Positions 60,985 to 64,000 of a stretch of DNA of 64,000 nt are shown here, one piece after another; position 1 is the first letter of the stretch, and every line of letters starts with the position of its first letter. This DNA is from CAYYTU01 sp964474655 (GTDB lineage: Bacteria; Chloroflexota; Anaerolineae; B4-G1): contig CAYYTU010000003.1 in assembly GCA_964474655.1 (NCBI GenBank), forward strand, positions 1-64,000. The letters run 5' to 3'. A model generated the notes under the pieces. That model ran no database searches, was not told where the DNA came from, and was given only the letters and a program-made list of their open reading frames with translations. Position numbers and translations under genes: made by a program.

Positions 60985-61347
60985 ATGGCCGAAAGATCAA
61001 CCGAAACTCTCTTCATCATCAATGAGGAACCCTATGGCAACGAGCGGGCCTACAACGCATTGCGTCTGGCTATGAACCTGACGAGACAATCGGAGACCCA
61101 CGTGAGGCTGTTTCTGATCGGCGATGGCGTCGCCTGCGCCAAGCGCGGGCAAAAGACGCCCGATGGATACTACAATGTGGAGCGCATGTTATCCTCCCTG
61201 GCCCGACGCGGCGAAGTGGCCGCCTGAGGTTCTTGCCTGACGGCCCGAGCCCGCGGGCCAGAGGACCTCATCGAGGGATTGCAGGGAGGCAGCATGGACC
61301 TGCTGGGAACGTGGACCTTGTCGGCCGATAAGGTGCTCGTATTTTGA
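60985..61347 (+). CDS. DsrE-family protein with in-frame TGA at a CxxC cysteine (candidate selenoprotein)
   Basis: A 120-residue reading frame with one TGA (61225-61227, residue 81). Before it: FIINEEPYGNERAYNALRLAMNLT, RLFLIGDGVACAKRGQKTPDGYYNVERML. After it, in the same frame: GSCLTARARGPEDLIEGLQGG, MDLLGTWTLSADKVLVF, then TGA. The family's usual motif here is (A)CGxCLxARG, so the TGA stands at the first Cys, giving UxxC if read as Sec. A hairpin follows at once. The full length fits the DsrE family; stopping at residue 80 would remove the redox motif and last strands. GAAAGG precedes ATG 60985. A nonsense mutation or sequence error cannot be excluded. Confidence 0.6.
61225..61270 (+). promoter_or_regulatory. 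SECIS-like hairpin after the in-frame TGA
   Basis: TGAGGT (including the stop codon) pairs with ACCTCA, and GGCCCG (61242-61247) with CGGGCC (61254-61259) around the loop AGCCCG. A G occupies the second loop position, 22 nt after the TGA, inside the range expected for bacterial SECIS elements. The GT of the E. coli fdhF loop is missing. Confidence 0.4.
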
Positions 61348-61354
61348 GGAAGGA

Positions 61355-62539
61355 ATGATGAAAGCAAGAACGATTAGAGAGGATATTCACTGGATGGGCG
61401 CTGTGGACTGGGATCGACGACTGTTCGATTCCCTGATCCCGCTGCCCGACGGCACCAGTTACAATGCTTACTTGATCGAGGGCAGCGAGAAAGTTGCCCT
61501 GTTGGACACTGTTGATCCCACGATGACCGACGTGCTGATGTTCCAACTGGAGAAGGTGCCGCGGATCGATTACGTCGTCGCGCACCACGCCGAGCAGGAC
61601 CACGCCGGCTCGATCCCCGACGTGCTGGAGAAATACGAGGAGGCCCGGGTCATCACCACGCCCAAGGGCAAGGGGATGCTGATCGACCTCCTTCGCATTC
61701 CGGAGGAGCGCTTCATCACCGGGGACGATGGCGAGACGCTGTCGCTGGGCGACAGGACGCTGGAGTTCATCCACACCCCCTGGGTCCACTGGCCGGAGAC
61801 GATGTCGACCTATCTGCAAGAGGAGAAGATCCTCTTCTCCTGTGACTTCTTCGGCTCGCACCTGGCCACGACGGACCTGTACGTGAGCGAGGAATGGCGC
61901 GTCTACGAGGCGGCCAAACGGTACTACGCCGAGATTATGATGCCCTTCCGGCGGGTCATCCAGAAGAACCTGGACAAAGTCGAGCAGCGCGAGATCGAGC
62001 TCATCGCGCCCAGCCATGGGCCGATGTACGACCGCCCCCGTTTCATCATCGACGCCTACCGCGATTGGGTCTCCGAGAAGCCGAAGAACGAGGTGGTGCT
62101 GCCCTACGTCTCGATGCACGGCGGCACCCAAAGGATGGTGGAGTACCTGGTCAGCGCCCTGGCCGAACGTGGTGTCAAGGTGCATCAGTTCAACCTGGCG
62201 GTGACCGACATCGGGAAGCTGGCTATCACCCTGGTGGATGCGGCCACCATCATCATCGGCACGCCGACGGTGCACGTCAGTCCCCATCCGCTCGTGGTCT
62301 ACGCCACCCATCTGGCGAACATCTTGCGCCCCAAGGCCAGGTTCGCCTCGGTGATCGGCTCTTATGGCTGGAGCACACGCGTCGTCGAGCAGACCGCCGA
62401 GCTGATTCCCAACCTGAAGGTCGAGCTACTGGAACCGGTTCTCTGCGAGGGCCATCCGCGCGACGAGGACTTCGCGGCCCTGGATCGGCTGGCGGACGCC
62501 GTCGTGGCGCGACATCAGGAGGCAGGCCTCCTCGCTTGA
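61355..62539 (+). CDS. fprA: A-type flavodiiron protein (FprA-like)
   Basis: A 394-aa protein. The metallo-beta-lactamase-like domain has the diiron ligands HHAEQDH (His78, Glu80, Asp82, His83), a His in HTPWVHWPE, Asp in CDFFGSH and His in APSHGPM. The C-terminal flavodoxin domain (from about 250) has YVSMHGGTQRMVE and SYGWSTR for FMN. It reduces O2 or NO to water or N2O with electrons from rubredoxin or ferredoxin. No rubredoxin domain is fused. Two adjacent ATGs; GAGGAAGG precedes them. This gene is intact in a region where the following genes are broken. Confidence 0.95.
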   Translation: MMKARTIREDIHWMGAVDWDRRLFDSLIPLPDGTSYNAYLIEGSEKVALLDTVDPTMTDVLMFQLEKVPRIDYVVAHHAEQDHAGSIPDVLEKYEEARVITTPKGKGMLIDLLRIPEERFITGDDGETLSLGDRTLEFIHTPWVHWPETMSTYLQEEKILFSCDFFGSHLATTDLYVSEEWRVYEAAKRYYAEIMMPFRRVIQKNLDKVEQREIELIAPSHGPMYDRPRFIIDAYRDWVSEKPKNEVVLPYVSMHGGTQRMVEYLVSALAERGVKVHQFNLAVTDIGKLAITLVDAATIIIGTPTVHVSPHPLVVYATHLANILRPKARFASVIGSYGWSTRVVEQTAELIPNLKVELLEPVLCEGHPRDEDFAALDRLADAVVARHQEAGLLA

Positions 62540-62565
62540 GAGAGAAAAGGAGTAGCCTCAATGGT

Positions 62566-62727
62566 TTGGACTTTGGACGAATCTTGTTTGAACCTTCCCG
62601 AAAGCTTTCCAGTGTGATGAAACTGGCTGAGAATTGCTTGAAAGTGGGCCTTTCTGACCTTTTAGGCTGTTCTTTTCAGCTTTCGGGAAGGTTGTTGGCG
62701 AAAATCTGAGCTTTATCCAAAGTCCAG
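62566..62727. mobile_element. MITE family B, copy 2, inserted at the MoaD-like start codon
   Basis: A 162-bp non-coding element with terminal inverted repeats TTGGACTTTGG / CCAAAGTCCAG and inner perfect 16-bp inverted repeat AACCTTCCCGAAAGCT / AGCTTTCGGGAAGGTT. It is flanked by the 6-bp direct repeat AATGGT (62560-62565, 62728-62733). Its reverse complement aligns along its length with 38811-38966. Removing it with one target copy joins AAAGGAG, 8 nt and ATG GTA GAA, restoring the ribosome binding site of the downstream gene. Confidence 0.9.
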
Positions 62728-62728
62728 A

Positions 62729-63059
62729 ATGGTAGAAGTCTATATACGGCAAGCTGCGCCACCACGCGCCCCAGACTCGCGCCAGCAGTGAGAGTATGGT
62801 GCAATTGGAGCCACAGCCGGGGAAGACGGTGAGAACAGTGTTGGAGCGGACGGGAATCTCGCCGGATGAGATTTATCACGTCTTCCTGAACGGAAGCATC
62901 CTCTCTACCCGCAATTCAATGGCGCCCTGGCTGCGCTACCAGCAAGCCCCCGACGGCTCTACGGGAAGACCGGCCACGGCGAAGGCCCTGGATACGCCCA
63001 TCCACGACGGCGACCGGCTGGGGCTCTTCGCCCGTGATATGGCGCTATTGGTAGTATGA
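62729..63059 (+). pseudogene. MoaD/ThiS-like beta-grasp protein, disrupted
   Basis: The frame begins MVEVYI (ATG 62729), then shifts by one base near 62747 and continues GKLRHHAP, then LEPQPGKTVRTVLERTGISPDEIYHVFLNG, and ends DGDRLGLFARDMALLVV. This is the MoaD/ThiS fold, but the usual C-terminal GG is missing even in the intact part, so it may never have carried a thiocarboxylate. A shorter start at ATG 62796 gives an open 87-residue frame without the first strand and without a ribosome binding site. The MITE insertion removed its native leader. Confidence 0.65.
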
Positions 63060-63071
63060 AGGGAGGACAAA

Positions 63072-64000
63072 ATGAGTGAATACATCAACAATCATACAAA
63101 CGCAAACAAGCTCTCAAGCGGGTCATTCAACAGTTGCACGAGGGCAAAACAGTCGAGGAAGTCCGGGAGGAGTTCTAGGCCCTGATGGTGGACGTGGGGC
63201 GACGGACATCGCCGAGATAGAGCAGGATCTGATCGAGGAGGGCATGCCGGAAACAGAGATCCAACGTCTGTGCGATGTCCACGTGGCGGTCTTCCGCGAT
63301 TCCCTGGAAGGCGAGGAGAAGCCGGATACCGTGCCCGGTCATCCGGTCTACACCTTCCTGGCGGAGAACGCGGCCGCCGCGCGGGTGCTGGATTCGCTGG
63401 AGGAGGCGCTGAAGGCGCTCAAGGCCGAACCCACCAAAGAGCGGCTGACTCGAGCACGCGGTCGTTTGCAGGAATAGCTGAAGTACGAAAAGCATTATCT
63501 GCGCAAGGAGAACGTCCTATTCCCTTATCTGGAGAAGCACGGCTTCAGCGGGCCCTCCTCAGTGATGTGGGGCATCCACGACGAGGTGCGCGAGGGTTGG
63601 AAGGAGCTGGAGGGGTTACTGGACGAAGGTCCGGGTGACGATCCCACGGCCTTCAACATGCGTCTCGATGAGATTTTCGAGCCGTTAGCCACTGCCATCC
63701 GCGAGATGTTCTACAAGGAGGAAAACATCCTCTACCCCACCGCGTTGGAGAAGCTGAGCGGCGAGGAATGGTGGCAGATCCGCGTGCAGAGCCCCGATGT
63801 AGGCTACTGCTACGTGCAACCGGGCGATCAATGGCCGCCCGAGGAGACCGCGTTGGAGACCGTCGGGATGCTCGGCAAGAGCGAGGCGCCGCGTTCGGCG
63901 GAGGATCTGCTCCACTTGAACACCGGTACGCTCACACCAGAGGAAGTCAATCTGCTGCTGACGCACCTGCCGGTCGAGCTCAACTTCGTGGACGCCGACG
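63072..64000 (+). pseudogene. DUF438/hemerythrin protein, disrupted, runs off the window
   Basis: ATG at 63072 with GGGAGG starts MSEYINN. The frame then shifts near 63093 into KRKQALKRVIQQLHEGKTVEEVREEF, meets TAG (63176-63178), and shifts again at the GGGG run near 63197 into GATDIAEIEQDLIEEGMPETEIQRLCDVHVAVFRDSLEG. A second TAG (63475-63477) interrupts before KYEKHYLRKENVLFPYLEKHG, HDEVREGW and FYKEENILYPT, the hemerythrin HHE ligands. The frame is then open to the window end (LPVELNFVDAD, the start of a PAS domain). The pattern indicates a decaying DUF438 gene or sequence errors. Confidence 0.8.

Noticed and set aside
63176..63477. The TAG codons in DUF438 as possible pyrrolysine
   Set aside because: The same gene has two frameshifts, DUF438 is not a known pyrrolysine family, and no pyl genes are visible. 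Decay or sequence error is simpler.

Overview
The window looks like chromosomal DNA of a Chloroflexota (Anaerolineae-like) bacterium. This is inferred from gene content, not from a marker gene: GC-rich genes with many ATGA start/stop overlaps, a large set of GT39-type membrane glycosyltransferases, SpoVS and GerW homologues without other sporulation genes, a LuxR-type regulator fused to a Kelch propeller, a DHH-CBS-poly(A) polymerase fusion, and an anaerobic redox island with flavodiiron protein and hemerythrin. No rRNA, tRNA, CRISPR array or prophage was seen.

Layout. 0-5 kb: a minus-strand envelope-glycan operon (dolichol-phosphate-mannose-synthase-like GT2, a methyltransferase, two GT39-like membrane proteins). 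5.3-9.1 kb: a bactofilin-like membrane protein, an MFS transporter and SurE. 9.3-25.9 kb: a long plus-strand cluster for a surface glycoconjugate. It holds a GT2, two related alkaline-phosphatase-superfamily enzymes, five large membrane proteins or anchored beta proteins, and a flippase-like protein. Four of its proteins share about nine copies of one beta-sandwich domain, and several genes carry internal 7- or 8-bp tandem arrays. 26-32 kb: DUF151 nuclease, DnaB, a ferredoxin-ASKHA (RACo-like) protein, a lipid kinase and a tyrosine recombinase homologue without catalytic residues. 32-44 kb: LuxR-Kelch, SpoVS, threonine aldolase, DHH-CBS-PAP fusion, GerW, Lgt, zinc-ribbon coiled coil and a NACHT-like HEAT protein. 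44-50.6 kb: a minus-strand housekeeping run (YggU, YggT, YggS, YfiH, DUF2085, MutS, PpsR). 50.7-53.2 kb: a TolB-like sensor and a THEP1-type NTPase.

53.2-64 kb is the most interesting part. Two tandem Crp/Fnr regulators precede three promoters that share one architecture: a palindrome centred exactly at -41.5, then AGACA, 17 bp, and a -10 box. These promoters drive two small ferredoxins and a cupin/NapH-like unit. Around them lie a 12-TM His-rich protein resembling heme-copper oxidase subunit I, a heme O synthase homologue, NifU-like and ferredoxin proteins, a DsrE-family protein with an in-frame TGA at the first Cys of its CxxC motif (possible selenocysteine, with a hairpin directly downstream), a flavodiiron protein, a MoaD-like gene and a DUF438-hemerythrin gene. 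The last two are broken. The MoaD-like gene was split from its ribosome binding site by a 162-bp MITE with a 6-bp target duplication; a second copy lies at 38.8 kb.

A separate dispersed intergenic repeat of about 155 bp occurs four times (5.0, 9.1, 22.9 and 33.4 kb) and supplies the last codons of surE. Several tandem, palindromic and MITE-like elements suggest a repeat-rich genome.
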